Part shown: piece after piece, positions 18,367-29,488 of the stretch
How the letters are laid out: every line of letters begins with the position of its first letter
Position numbering within the stretch: the stretch's first letter is position 1
Assembly (NCBI GenBank): GCA_026936335.1
Contig: JAPMXV010000027.1
Location: 1 to 64,000 of the forward strand
Origin: Mantamonas sphyraenae
Taxonomy: Eukaryota > CRuMs > Mantamonadidae
Direction of reading: 5' to 3'
Length of the DNA stretch: 64,000 nucleotides
Program-made: the position numbers and the translations under genes
Notes under the pieces: generated by a model
Database searches by the model: none
The model's input: only the letters and a program-made list of their open reading frames with translations
What the model was told of the DNA's origin: nothing

Positions 18367-21206
18367 ATGTCAACCGACCAAGACGCCGAAGCACGTGCCC
18401 TCCAGGAGCAACAAGACGCTGCTCTTGCTGCTCAGCTTGCTGCCGAGGATGGCGACGCCTACGACCCCGGCGTCCCGTCCCTCGACGGCACAGCCTACGA
18501 CCTCGTCGTCTTTGGCACAGGCTGCACAGAGAGCATGGTTGCCGCGTACGTCCCTCTTCCATCCCATCCCCTCTCCCCTGCCCCTCCCGCTCCCGCTCCT
18601 GCCCCTCTCCAACCCTCCGCTCACTCATCGCGAATTCTCGCCCCTCCCAACAGTGCCGCCGCACGCGCCGGCTACTCCGTCCTCCACATGGACCGCAACC
18701 CGTTCTACGGCGACTCCCTCGCCACCATGAAGCTTTCCGAGATGCGCACCTACATCGACTCGGTCGCTGGCGGTACGTGTCTGGCCATTCACGAGCACTG
18801 TCCTCTCCCACTCCCGTCCTGCTCACCTGCTCACTTCCTTCACCTCACGTTGTCCACACAGACGCCCTCACCCCCCTCCACGAGGCCTCTGCAGACGCAG
18901 ACTCCATCGAACCCTCACCCCTTACCCTCAACGTCGCCCACGCCTCGGCAACCATCTACAACGGCAAGCAGCGCGACGTTCCGCGCATCACCCGCCACGT
19001 TGTCCCGGCTGTCGACGAGGAAGGAAACGAGTCCTTCATCGAGTACGAAGAGGAGCAACGCGTCGACAGCCTCCTCGCCTACGACCGCAAGTTTGCCCTC
19101 GACCTTGTCAGCAAAATCACCCTCTCTCGCGACTCCATGATCAGTCTCCTCATCAGCTCGGGCACCTCCCGCTACTTTGAGTTTAAGATCATCGAAGACA
19201 GCTACATGCACCACGACGCACGCATCCAGCAGGTGCCTGCCTCCAAGAGCGACGTCTTCAACAGCGCCTTCAAGAACCTCGACAAGCGCCGCCTCATGAA
19301 GTTCCTCCACTTTTGCATGGAGTACGCCACCGACGACCAGGCCCTCGCCGAACTGGATGAATTCCGTGACGCTCCCTTTAGCGCCTTTCTCGACCACCGC
19401 GGCCTGTCCCCTTCTCTCCAGCAGTTTGTCCTTCACGCCATCGCCGGTCTCGACGCCCCGCAGCACGATGGCATGCCCAAACACCAACGCGTCACCACAG
19501 AGCAGGGTCTCGCCCGCATGGCCCTCTACCTCCAATCCCTCGGCCGCTACGGCAAGACTGCCTACCTCTATACCCTCTACGGCACCAGCGAGTACTCCCA
19601 GGGCTTCTGCCGCGTTTCCGCCGTCTACAACGGCGTCTACATGCTCAACGAGCACCAGCCCACCCACCTCCTCCTCGACGACGCCACAGGCAACGTCGAC
19701 ACCATCGTTTGCCAAGGCATGACCGTCTCCACACGACGCCTTGTCACCTCTCCCGACTACGTCCCGGCTTTCCTCACCTCCGACATCCAGCAGCAGCGTG
19801 CCCTCGCTGGTGTCGCTCACGCCGTCTGCATCGTCGACGCCTCCCTCCGCGCAGGCGCCGCAAACCTCAACCTCGTCATTCCCCCCGCCACTGTCGACAA
19901 CGAGTATGCCATTCAGGTCATCCAGCACAACTACGAAGCCATGGTTTGCCCCGAAGACGTCTGCATCGTCTACCTCTCTGTCCGCCGAGCTGACTCGCAC
20001 CTTGATGCCCAGGCCCTCCTGCAACCCTGCGTCGATCTGCTCTTCAACACCGACCCCGGCCGCGACGGCCGCGCATCCGCCTCCTCTAACGACACCCCCA
20101 ACGCAGACGAAGACCTCATGTGGACCGGCGACGGCGCCATCGAGGACGACACCAAGCGGCCCAATCTCCTCTGGTGCGCCTTTTTCGACCGCATGCAGCG
20201 CGAGATCCGCCCGCAAGAAGAGCTCCCTTCCAACGTCCGTGTATGCAACGACCCGTCCCCTGGCCTGGCCATCGATGAATGCGTCGACGAGGCGCGTGCC
20301 ATCTTTGCTTCCCTGTTCCCGGAAGACGAGTTTCTGCCCAAGATCCCCAATCCAGAGGAGGTCTGGGCCATGCAGCAACTCGCGGCCCAAGAGCCCGAGT
20401 CCTGGGAGGTTGAGGAGGCCGAAGTGGAGCACGAGTCGGACGCAGAACAGCCCTCGTCCGCGTACGTCTTTCACATCTGCAAGAAAAGCGACATCGACTG
20501 GTCCACAAACACCTACACCGCCCCGTCTCTCAACGACGTCGGCTTCATCCACTGCACGGGCGAGGCCTCCCTCCTCCTCAACGTTGCCAATCTGTGGATG
20601 CAGGGCGAGCAGGGCGACTATGTCATCATGGTCATTGCGGTCGACCGCCTCGAAAGCAACTGCGTGTGGGAGGAGCCCACAAGCAACAGCAACGAAGACG
20701 ACGAGACAAAGATCACCGTCCTGATGCCACACGTCTACGGTCCCATCAACCTCGACGCCGTCTGCGGCCTCCTGTACTGCCAGCGCGACGACGACGGCGC
20801 CTTTGTCGGCCTTGGCGCATTGGACTTTGTCGACGACGCCACCAGCGCAACGTGGTCCCTCTCCGCGCTTCCCAACCCAGATCGCGACGTGCGTGCCCTT
20901 GCCGCTGCCCTCTTCCGCAACGACTGCCCCGTCACAGCACTCCACCTTGCACAGACCCCTCTTGACGACGAGCTCGTCCGCTTGCTTGCCTGTGCTATTC
21001 GCGACAACGCCGACTTTACGGTGCTCTCCCTCACAGAGTGCCAAATTTCGGATGACGCCGCCACCTATCTGGCCGAAACACTTGCTGAAGGCGCAAACGG
21101 TCTGACAACGCTTGACCTTTCCAACAACAGCCTCACGGATGCGTGTGCCACCCCGCTGGGCTCCTTTGCCTCTGCAAAGTCGTGTGAGGTCGTGATGAAC
21201 AAGTGA
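18367..21206 (+). CDS. Rab escort protein (REP/GDI family) fused to DUF952 and LRR domains
   Basis: Exons 18367-18545, 18654-18772 and 18862-21206 encode 880 residues. The GDI/REP core begins near residue 43 with YDLVVFGTGCTESMVAA (Rossmann nucleotide-fold-like motif), then HMDRNPFYGDS, a GDI signature, and runs to about residue 600 with a REP-like acidic insertion. REP presents newly made Rab proteins to geranylgeranyl transferase II and delivers them to membranes. Unlike normal REPs (about 600-650 residues), the chain continues into a DUF952-like domain (about 645-765: YVFHICKKSDIDW, VGFIHCTGE, MPHVYGPINLDAV). It then ends in ribonuclease-inhibitor-type LRRs (LTTLDLSNNSLTD). All three parts share one exon and frame. 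REP is preferred over GDI because of length and the long inserts. Confidence 0.8.
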
Positions 21207-21214
21207 AAAGGTCA

Positions 21215-24200
21215 TCAAAGAGCAGTGTATTCCTCGTCCTCCTCGTCCTCATCGTCTTCCTCTTGCTTCTTCCTGCGCTTCTTCTTCTTCTTTTGCTTCT
21301 TCTTCTTCTTCTTGCCCGACGATGTGGTCTTGTTCGAATCCAGATGGTTCGCCACAAACTCCTGCACCTCCATCAGTGTCTTGTTGTCCAGTGTATCCAG
21401 ATCCACCTCGACCGCATCCCCGCCGCTCGTAGGGCCCGCCGACATGACGTTTGCCTGGATCAGCTGCACCAACTCGGGCATCACGTGCACCGGCAGCAAC
21501 TGGATGTTCTGTGTGAGCTCCAACTTGTCGGCGTACGTCATTTCCGCAACCTTGCGCCGCTTCTTCTTCTTCTTCTTCTTCTTTTTCTTTTCATCCTCCT
21601 GTTCCTCATCCTCTTCGTCCCCATTCTCGTCCCCCATGGGCGAAAAGTTGGCCAAAATCCCGCCATCCACCGGCTGCGCCAGCATCGGGTTCACCCCACC
21701 CCCATCCTCCTCATCACTGCTATCCGCCCCAGCCACAGGTGCCAGCATCGGGTTCACCCCACCCCCATCCTCCTCATCGCTACTATCCGCCCCAGCCACA
21801 GGTGCCAGCATCGGGTTCACCCCACCCCCATCCTCCTCATCGCTACTATCCGCCCCAGCCACAGGTGCCAGCATCGGGTTCACCCCACCCCCATCCTCCT
21901 CATCACTACTCTCCTCCACCGCTTGCGCAAGCATTGGGTTCACCCCACCCCCATCCTCCTCATCACTACTCTCCTCCACCGCTTGCGCAAGCATTGGGTT
22001 CACCCCTCCCCCATCCTCCTCATCACTACTCTCCTCCACCGCTTGCGCAAGCATTGGGTTCACCCCTCCCCCATCCTCCTCATCACTACTCTCCTCCACC
22101 GCTTGCGCAAGCATCGGGTTCACCCCTCCCCCATCCTCCTCATCACTACTCTCCTCCACCGCTTGCGCAAGCATCGGGTTCACCCCTCCCCCATCCTCCT
22201 CATCACTGCTACCTTCCACAGCTTGTGCAAGCATTGGGTTCACGTCGTCCTCCTCATCACTGCTCTCTTCATCACCCTTACCCACAACCTCATCGTCGTC
22301 ATCGTCGTCGCTCCAAAAGCTCTCGTCCAGCTCTCCCGGCTTGAAATCAAACGCGTCGCTCACCTCCTCTCCATTGTCCACATCCACCACCACATTCTTC
22401 TTCTTCTCCGTCTTTTTCTTTTCCTCCTCCTGTTCCTCATCCTCTTCGTCCCCATTCTCGTCCCCCATGGGCGAAAAGTTGGCCAAAATCCCGCCATCCA
22501 CCGGCTGCGCCAGCATCGGGTTCACCCCTCCCCCATCCTCCTCATCGCTACTATCCGCCCCAGCCACAGGTGCCAGCATCGGGTTCACCCCTCCCCCATC
22601 CTCCTCATCACTGCTATCCGCCCCAGCCACAGGTGCCAGCATCGGGTTCACCCCTCCCCCATCCTCATCATCACTACTCTCCTCCACCGCTTGCGCAAGC
22701 ATCGGGTTCACCCCACCCCCATCCTCCTCATCACTACTCTCCTCCACCGCTTGCGCAAGCATTGGGTTCACCCCTCCCCCATCCTCCTCATCACTACTCT
22801 CCTCCACCGCTTGCGCAAGCATCGGGTTCACCCCTCCCCCATCCTCCTCATCACTACTCTCCTCCACCGCTTGCGCAAGCATCGGGTTCACCCCTCCCCC
22901 ATCCTCCTCATCACTGCTACCTTCCACAGCTTGTGCAAGCATTGGGTTCACGTCGTCCTCCTCATCACTGCTCTCTTCATCACCCTTACCCACAACCTCA
23001 TCGTCGTCATCGTCGTCGCTCCAAAAGCTATCGTCCAGCTCTCCCGGCTTGAAATCAAACGCGTCGCTCACCTCCTCTCCATTGTCCACATCCACCACCA
23101 CATTCTTCTTCTTCTCCGTCTTTTTCTTTTCCTCCTTTTTCTTCTTCTTCTCCTCCTTCTTCCTCTGCCTCTCCTTGGCTGTCTTTGCCGGCAATCCCGT
23201 CTCCTCTGCCGCCTTCTCCACCACCGCCGCTGCCTGTCCACTTTGTCCACTCTGATTCCTCGTGGCAAGCCATTGCTCGTACTGACCGTAGTCCTGACAT
23301 TCCGCCAACACCGTCAGCTCCTCCAGCGCAGCACCCATGTCCCGCACATTCGCCGCCACAAGCTGGTCCAGATGCTTCCGCTGCCTCTGAAGGAACGGCA
23401 CGTTCACAAAGCTGTAGATTTCCTTCAGGCCAAAGCAGTTGCGCATCGAGCTCTCAAACACACGGCCCTCATGGCCCGACGCCTCAAGCAGCTTTGTCAG
23501 CTCCTCCTTGGTCACCACCGCCTTCTTGCTCCCACAAAGGTCCACAAAGTTGTACAGCAACAACATAGGCATGCCCGACGGCACTTCGTCCAGGTGATCC
23601 CGTACCCATGTCACGCTCTTCTCCTCAAACGGGTTCACCATCACAATCACTGCGTGTGTGTTTGCGTACACGTCTACGCTCTCTGCATCCAGCACATTCA
23701 GCGAAAAGCTCCCGCTCCGCAGTTTCTTATCGATGCCAAGGTGTGCTCCTCCGTGTCCAACCTTGATCGTCTGTGCAAGCTGCTCCTTGCTCGGAGTCCC
23801 GCTGTCCACCACGTCCCAAATTTCCACTTTGCTGGCCACGTCTTGCGCTGCATGCAAAAGAGTCAGTTGCCTGTCCTCCCACCACCGCTCCTGTCGATCT
23901 TGCGAGTCCTCCCTCTCACTCACCCTTGTAGTTCCACTGGATATTCGCCGTCTGGATCTGCTCCGTAGCCCGGTACTTTTCCTCCCACGACAACCCCTGC
24001 AACCGCTGGAACAGGGATGTTTTGCCTGAACCACGCTCTCCACGGATGATGACTTTCACTGCGTACGTGAGCGTGTGTGCACATCACCCCGTGTGTTGTG
24101 TCAGTCCCGTTCCGTCTCCCAAGCCACACCCGTGTGCCGTTTTCCCTCCCTTTCCCCCCGACCCGCGCAAACCCACAGTTGTAATCCACTCCCCATGCCA

Positions 24201-24324
24201 GACTGCGTTTCAGTTCCGGGTTGATGTTTTGGAACTTTGGACTGCTCGCCTGCTCCTGCAATCCTCCCGCTCCCCCGCCGCCACTGCTCCCAGGCCGAGC
24301 CATTTTTGATTCATCTTGCCCCAT
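21215..24324 (-). CDS. RABL6-like GTPase with NPMLA repeats and a C-terminal NET domain
   Basis: Exons 24324-24177, 24058-23924 and 23847-21215 encode about 971 residues (964 if the second ATG at 24303 is used). The N-terminal GTPase domain has the P-loop GERGSGKT, the segment VASKVEIWDVVDSG (switch region with WDVVD instead of WDTAG) and KPxR-like helices ending VNVPFLQRQRKHLDQL. This order and the WDVVD motif match RABL6/PARF. It is followed by a KKKK-rich stretch, then two long arrays of SSDEEDGGGVNPMLA repeats. The last ~100 residues (MTYADKLELTQNI, LPVHVMPELVQLI, VEVDLDTLDNKTLMEVQEFV) fit the NET domain of BET proteins. A polylysine end follows. The GTPase may signal in the nucleus or nucleolus; the NET part suggests chromatin-factor binding (inference). 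Confidence 0.8.
21593..23140 (-). repeat. Coding tandem repeats: two arrays of 60-bp NPMLA units
   Basis: Eighteen copies of NPMLA, most in 20-residue units of the form SSDEEDGGGV-NPMLA-QAVEE or -PVAGAD, are arranged as two arrays of 10 and 8 units. Each array is flanked by near-identical sequence (for example the GDENGDEEDEEQEEEKKK segment), so a ~830-bp block was itself duplicated. The DNA units are 57-63 bp and nearly identical, which implies recent amplification. The opposite strand is also open throughout, but that is a by-product of the repeat. Confidence 0.9.
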
Positions 24325-24562
24325 CCTCTCTCTTGCTGTGCAACCACCCACGTATCAACACACCCGCCCATGTGTCAGCATCGTATACCCAGCCAACCCT
24401 CTAGTCCCAACCGCATCTTCTCAGCCCACAATCGACCAACCTACGTTTGCGTTGCCTCGGCCGTCGACCTCTTCATTGCCATCCAAGGACCATTCGTCCA
24501 ATCTCGTGGCTCCCTGCCTGCGCCAACGAAATTCCATCGCCACCCGACCCACTATTCCAACG

Positions 24563-26977
24563 ATGATGTTTGCCCACTCCTCCCAACCCGTACGCCATCC
24601 CACCACAACCACAGACCCACATGCCTGAGTCCACTCACCCCTATCTCCGCGCTCACACCCCCACCCCCTCACCTTCCCCGTGTTCCGGCGTTTTTTCCGC
24701 TCTTAGAATCCTGACACGTCCAGTTTGCTCGAAATCAACCCGTCCATCAAAGATCGCGTTCGCGCGCTCTTGGGCCTTCATCCTCGTCAACCGGTCACAA
24801 AGACTCTACTCAAGAGTCATCTCTTCCGCAAAGGAGTCTCCTATTCAAGCAATGCCTCCATCAACTCTCTCATGGAACAGGTTCATCGCATTCACACTCC
24901 GACCCAACCCGCCGCTTTGCCTCCCCCGCAAGGCCCGTCCACGGCCCTCGTTCCCATCCAAGCATCCAACACCTCCTCCTCCTCCTCCTCCTCTTACGAT
25001 CGCCTCTCATCCACTCTCGCACGCCTTCGTGCAGAGGGCAACCTCTCGCGCACCTCGATCAGCAGCAAGCTCTCGAAAATCGAGATGGTCGAGGTCGCCG
25101 CTGCCAACGGGCCCCACTCCGTCAGCGATCTCAACAAGCTCTCCAAAGCAGAGCTGGCCGCACACATCGCCTCGTTGATGTCGCCTGATGACCCAGAGCC
25201 TTCAAACTCCTCCCACCCGTACCCGCTGCTCAAACACATCCTCCACCTCTTCCATGCTTCCCACCATCCGGCTCGATCTCGTTCCCTCTCCTGGATTCAG
25301 CGTCGCCTTGCACGCCACGAGCGCCAAGTCACGCAAACAGACATTCTCCATGTCCTGCGCCACCCTGATCAGGACCAGCTTCTCCTCCACGGCTCCGGTT
25401 GTTGGAAGCTCGCTTCAGCCCCCGCCTCCTCTCCGCCGTCCCCGACGCATCACCTCATGGAAACCATGCACAACCACATTCAACAGCACGAAAGAGAACA
25501 CATGCGGGTGCAGAAGCAACTGACGGATCTCTCTATGCAGCTCCAACGCTCTCTGGCCTCCATTCAGCTGCAGCTTGCTCGCCTTGCTCCATCCCCGCCC
25601 TCTACACGCCGCAAGCGCTCCTGGTCCCAGGCGATGGTCCAGGATACACAGGAGGAGACTTTGTTCGACCACGTTGAGGACGACCCGTGGCAGACCTCGC
25701 CCCGCAAGCCTGTTGCCAGCCGCCGTCGTCTCGACACCTCCTACACCTGCACTCTCAGCGACAGCGGAAGCGAAAGCAGCCTACCCGACCACCACCTGCC
25801 CATGGCAAGCACCCCTTCTCTCCTCTCCTCCTCCACCCTCGCCACTCAATCTCCTGACGACAACGATCTCTTTGCTGAAACGACCCCAGACGACTCTGCT
25901 GCCGCCGCACTTGAGTACGCTTGCCTGGTCCAGCACCTGCGTCCTCGACACAACCCCCTCGACTACTCCTTTCTCTCGCCCCTGCTCCTCTCTCACCAGC
26001 AGCTTCAGGCCGCACACCCTGACATCACACACCCGTACGCCGTGGGCGACTTTGTCCTCCTCTTTCTCCATGGTCTGCCTCGCTTTCTCGACCACGTCAC
26101 CTCAGCGTTCCCAGACGTGCTCGACAATCCCATGTACGCCGATCTGCTGGCATACGAGCCTCATGCGCCGTACACGCTCGCCATTGTCGCCGATCTCGAC
26201 AGCACCTCGGTTTCCATTTCCTTGGCCCTTGAGACCACTCGCCTCTGTATTCCTCGCCTTGCTCCCTCTCCCCAGCTCCTGGTTCCTCTATCCACCATGC
26301 CCGAGGCTTTCTCCCCGCGTGTTTCGGGCATCTCCATGCTCGACAGCTTGCAGGAGCAACGTCCTCGAGGCTGTGCCATTGGCCTGGGCGACCTTGTGGC
26401 TCGCCCAAATCCTCGCTCTTCCACCTCCATCCACTGGCAGCACGGCCTCGTGTGCGAGCTGGACCCGATTCCGGGCATGCAACACTGTGCCACGCTCCAG
26501 GTCGCCTGGCTCGACGCAAGCCGCTCCGGCGTCACTATCTCCACACGGGACAACACCCCATCCCTCTGCACCGTCTACCCTTGGCAGTTGGTCCGAGTTG
26601 CTACACAGACAGAGATCATTCAGGAGATGCGCTCCCACGTCTCTTCCACTCCGTCTCCTCCTCACCGCCCGGTCAAGCGAGCCATTGCCCTCCTCTCTGC
26701 CCAGCCCTTTTACTCCCTCTTCTGCGCCCTCTACTCTGTCCATGCTCTGCCGCTGCCCCACCGCTCTCGCGCATCCACCTGGCCTTCCATCTCACGCGCT
26801 TTTCTCGACCGCCTCTGCGCATGGCCCTCCTCCCCCGCCTTCACCCGCAAGCTCTCTCGCTACATGGACGCATGGGACATCTCCTACCAACACCAAGACC
26901 CCCATGCCTATGCAAGACACCTTGTCGAGCGAGTCCTCGCCGCCGTCCACGCCACAGACGCACTGAGTGAGTATTAA
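24563..26977 (+). CDS. Unknown nuclear-type protein with SAP-like N-terminus and a Tudor-like segment
   Basis: I infer a 27-base first exon at 24563-24589 (MMFAHSSQP), an intron at 24590-24706 (GTACGC ... CTCTTAG) and exon 2 from 24707. Without this exon there is no early ATG. The model gives 765 residues. Residues ~10-60 and ~100-160 have short helix pairs ([45 protein letters not shown]) that resemble SAP or Rho-N modules. A Gln-rich coiled coil and Ser/Asp-rich region follow. Then [21 protein letters not shown] and [12 protein letters not shown] suggest a Tudor/agenet-like barrel. The C-terminus is helical. No enzyme motif is seen. Possible chromatin or RNA protein, by inference only. Confidence 0.55.
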
Positions 26978-27002
26978 ATAGAGATTCCAATGAACGCGCC
27001 GT

Positions 27003-28646
27003 TCATTCATACTCAGGCAGCTCATCATCATCATTTTCACCGTTTCCGGCACTGGAATTGGACTGCGTGGTCTGTTGCTGCCCGTAAACTGCTGCTTTTG
27101 CTGCACCTTTTGCTGCGGGTAGTACCCTTGCTGCACGTACCCCTGCTGCACATAACCTTGCTGCGGGTAGTATCCCTGCTGCTGCTGGCCCTGCTGCACG
27201 TATCCCTGCTGCACGTACCCCTGCTGACCATACCCCTGCTGACCATACCCCTGCTGCTGCTGCTGGCCCTGTTGCACATACCCCTGCTGCACCATACCCC
27301 TGCTGCTGCTGCTGGCCCTGCTGCACATACCCCTGCTGCACATACCCCTGCTGCACATACCCCTGTGCTGCTGCTGGCCCTGCTGACCATACCCCTGCTG
27401 CACATACCCCTGTTGCACATACCCCTGCTGACCATACCCCTGCTGACCATACCCCTGCTGCAGTGGCTGTCCCTGGTACACCTGGCCCTGATACACCTGT
27501 TGTTGACCTTGCTGCTGCTTCACGTTTGCAAACGCATACGCCGCCGAGGTCGTCGTGCTCAAAGTGTTCCAGTTTCCACCTCCCTGCCCTACGTTGCTGC
27601 TGCCACTACTATTGCTGTTGCTGTTGCTGTTGCTGCTGCTGGTGCTGCTGCTGCTGCTGCTGATCCCTCCACTCCCACTGTTCGCCTTGGACACCGGGAA
27701 CCAATTCATCGTCACGTGGATTTCTCCGACGTCCACCTTCTTCAGGTCCAGCCATTCGTCGTAGCTGCCTCCAGACATCGCCTCTGTTGCATTCACTGTC
27801 ACCTCTCCCAACGGGTCCGGCTTGCCAATCATGTTCCAGTCCTTCACAAAAAACGTCACCAGAGTTTTCGACGTGATTGGCAACGTCGTGGCAAAGTTCC
27901 ACTTTGGGTTCAGGCTCTTTTTGATCGTCCTCGATTTGTAGTCCTCGCCATCTGCTCGCATCACAACATACGGATCGCTGCTCTTGCCCTTGTCCGCCGC
28001 CAGCAAGTCCCTCGCTTCCACCACCGTCACAGTGAGATTCGGTTCCCACGTCAGCTCCACGCGCAGCTCTCCCTCTCCGCTGTCCACCGGGTACCAAGCG
28101 TCGTTTGCTTCAAAAGGCACCAATGAGTTGGGTGCAATCGACACCGAGCCCATGAAATCGTTGCTGGTGAAACGGTCCCAATCGTAGATTTTCAGCTCCA
28201 GAATGCTGTTGTCAAACGCACTCTGCGTCTCCACAGGACTGCACGTGCGCCCTCCACGGGTCAGACAACGTCCTCAAGCGCTTCTTCTCTCCTCCCTCTC
28301 TCTTTCCACCAACTCACAACGTGACCTCCTTGCTCCACGACGGATTCAAGGTCCCCTTCTTTACATCCGTCTTGGCGTCGAAACGCCCATACTTCATCTC
28401 CACAAACGGATCTGACTTTCCGTTCTTATCCATGGCCTGCCGTCCATCCGCCCCACAGTGCGCCAAGGACCCCACATCCCGACCAGCCCGCCCGTTTTGT
28501 CAGCCGGAACGTTTCCCTCCGACCCCAAACTCCGCCCACCGCTCGAAACGTCCCTGGCCCACGCTCTCTCCCGTGCCCATTCCACACCCACTCACCTTGA
28601 GGTTCTTGCCCTCGATCACATTCACCCGAAGTAGCGCCAGCACCAT
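27003..28646 (-). CDS. Double-C2-domain protein with a QGY-rich prion-like tail
   Basis: Exons 28646-28596, 28436-28318 and from 28238 on encode two tandem C2 domains. C2A (about residues 1-125) has [24 protein letters not shown] and [13 protein letters not shown]2B (about 127-240) has [25 protein letters not shown] and [11 protein letters not shown]. Calcium-binding aspartates are present in both, so Ca2+-dependent lipid binding is likely. A serine run then leads into [10 protein letters not shown] repeats and an acidic end ([10 protein letters not shown], stop at 27003). The repeat region switches frame: a base is missing near 27365, one is extra near 27293, and another change lies near 27085-27130 before the acidic end. 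The first frame stays open to 26792 if none of these is corrected. I prefer the end at 27003 because its composition continues the tail and it leaves a normal convergent gap. Confidence 0.65.
27100..27500 (-). repeat. QGY/QQGYV coding microsatellite
   Basis: The minus strand repeats CAGCAGGGGTATG(G/T)(T/G) units coding for [10 protein letters not shown] and QQGQQQ, with YYPQQGY near the 3' end. About 25 short units are present. Out-of-frame stretches within the array show at least two single-base length changes, one loss and one gain. Confidence 0.8.
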
Positions 28647-28675
28647 CGCTGCCACTTGTAAACGTATTGGCCACA
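28647..28675. promoter_or_regulatory. 29-bp gap between divergent start codons
   Basis: The C2 gene starts at 28646 on the minus strand and SAYSD1 at 28676 on the plus strand. The 29 bases between contain a TATTGGCC (inverted CCAAT-like) element. Both 5' UTRs must be very short or must overlap the opposite gene's coding sequence. Confidence 0.6.
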
Positions 28676-29431
28676 ATGGGGCGAAAGCGCGGCGCGGGCA
28701 AATCGCAGCCACGCACCAAGGCCACTCAGCTCACCTGGGACGGAGGCAACCCGCTTGACAACGACCTCCGCTACTACGAAGAGGCCCTCAGCTCCGACGA
28801 AGAGGACCTCGGCCAGGACGGCTGGGTCAACGACAGCCCACGCGCTCCACTCACTCCTGGAGCTGGTCCTCATCAGCGAAACACTTCCTCCACAGCATAC
28901 CAGAATGCCGCTGCAGGCCTTTCCCCGTCCAGCAGCCATGCAGACGTCCGTGTCGACATGGGGCGCGCCGCACACCCTGACGACCGCCACGTCGTCGCAC
29001 GCAACGAGTGGGCCGTCTGGGTACGCTCCTCTGTCGACTCCCTATCCCCCTCCTTCTTTCTCAAACTCTTCATTTGGTTCCTCCTCTACGCCTTCACCGT
29101 CTACATCCGCTTTGCCACCGTCTTTCTCATCCTCTCCGCCATGGTCTTCATCTTTGCCAACCTCGGCTCCGACGCCGACCTGCAGGACCAGATCGCAAGG
29201 AACCCCAATCGGCGCTCCGCCTACAGTGTATTCAATCCGGGCCAACAGGCTCTCTCAGGCTCCTTGGTATGTTCCGGCCTCCCTCCCTTTCCCCTCCACG
29301 CACGCGCGTTTCCTCGCACATCCCCCCTATCTGCCCTCTTCCTCGCTCACCCACGCCCTGCCCCACCTTCCGGCTCCACACAGGACATCCGCCAAATGGA
29401 GCGTGACATGGGTGGCCGCCAAATTGGCTAG
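28676..29431 (+). CDS. SAYSD1: SAYSvFN-domain protein (SAYSD1-like)
   Basis: Exon 1 is 28676-29266, the intron is 29267-29383 (GTATGT ... CACACAG) and exon 2 is 29384-29431, giving 212 residues. The signature is NRRSAYSVFNPGQQALSGS near the C-terminus, which names the family. Before it, residues ~125-165 are hydrophobic (FFLKLFIWFLLYAFTVYI, then FATVFLILSAMVFIFANL), forming a hairpin or one to two membrane helices. The N-terminus is polar and acidic. Known SAYSD1 is an ER membrane protein that recognises UFM1-modified, stalled ribosomes at the translocon. The same ER role is inferred. The terminal exon adds only 15 residues. Confidence 0.88.
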   Translation: MGRKRGAGKSQPRTKATQLTWDGGNPLDNDLRYYEEALSSDEEDLGQDGWVNDSPRAPLTPGAGPHQRNTSSTAYQNAAAGLSPSSSHADVRVDMGRAAHPDDRHVVARNEWAVWVRSSVDSLSPSFFLKLFIWFLLYAFTVYIRFATVFLILSAMVFIFANLGSDADLQDQIARNPNRRSAYSVFNPGQQALSGSLVCSGLPPFPLHARAFPRTSPLSALFLAHPRPAPPSGSTQDIRQMERDMGGRQIG

Positions 29432-29488
29432 CAGTACTATGTCATTGCTGAAATCAACGCTTTCCTCTTTGTTGTTGTTGTTGTGCTC

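Noticed and set aside
21203-23968. Long plus-strand open frames (up to 921 codons) opposite the RABL6-like gene
   Set aside because: They are made of antisense SSDEEDGGGVNPMLA repeats (GFTPPPSSSSLL and similar). The GTPase and NET motifs are on the minus strand.
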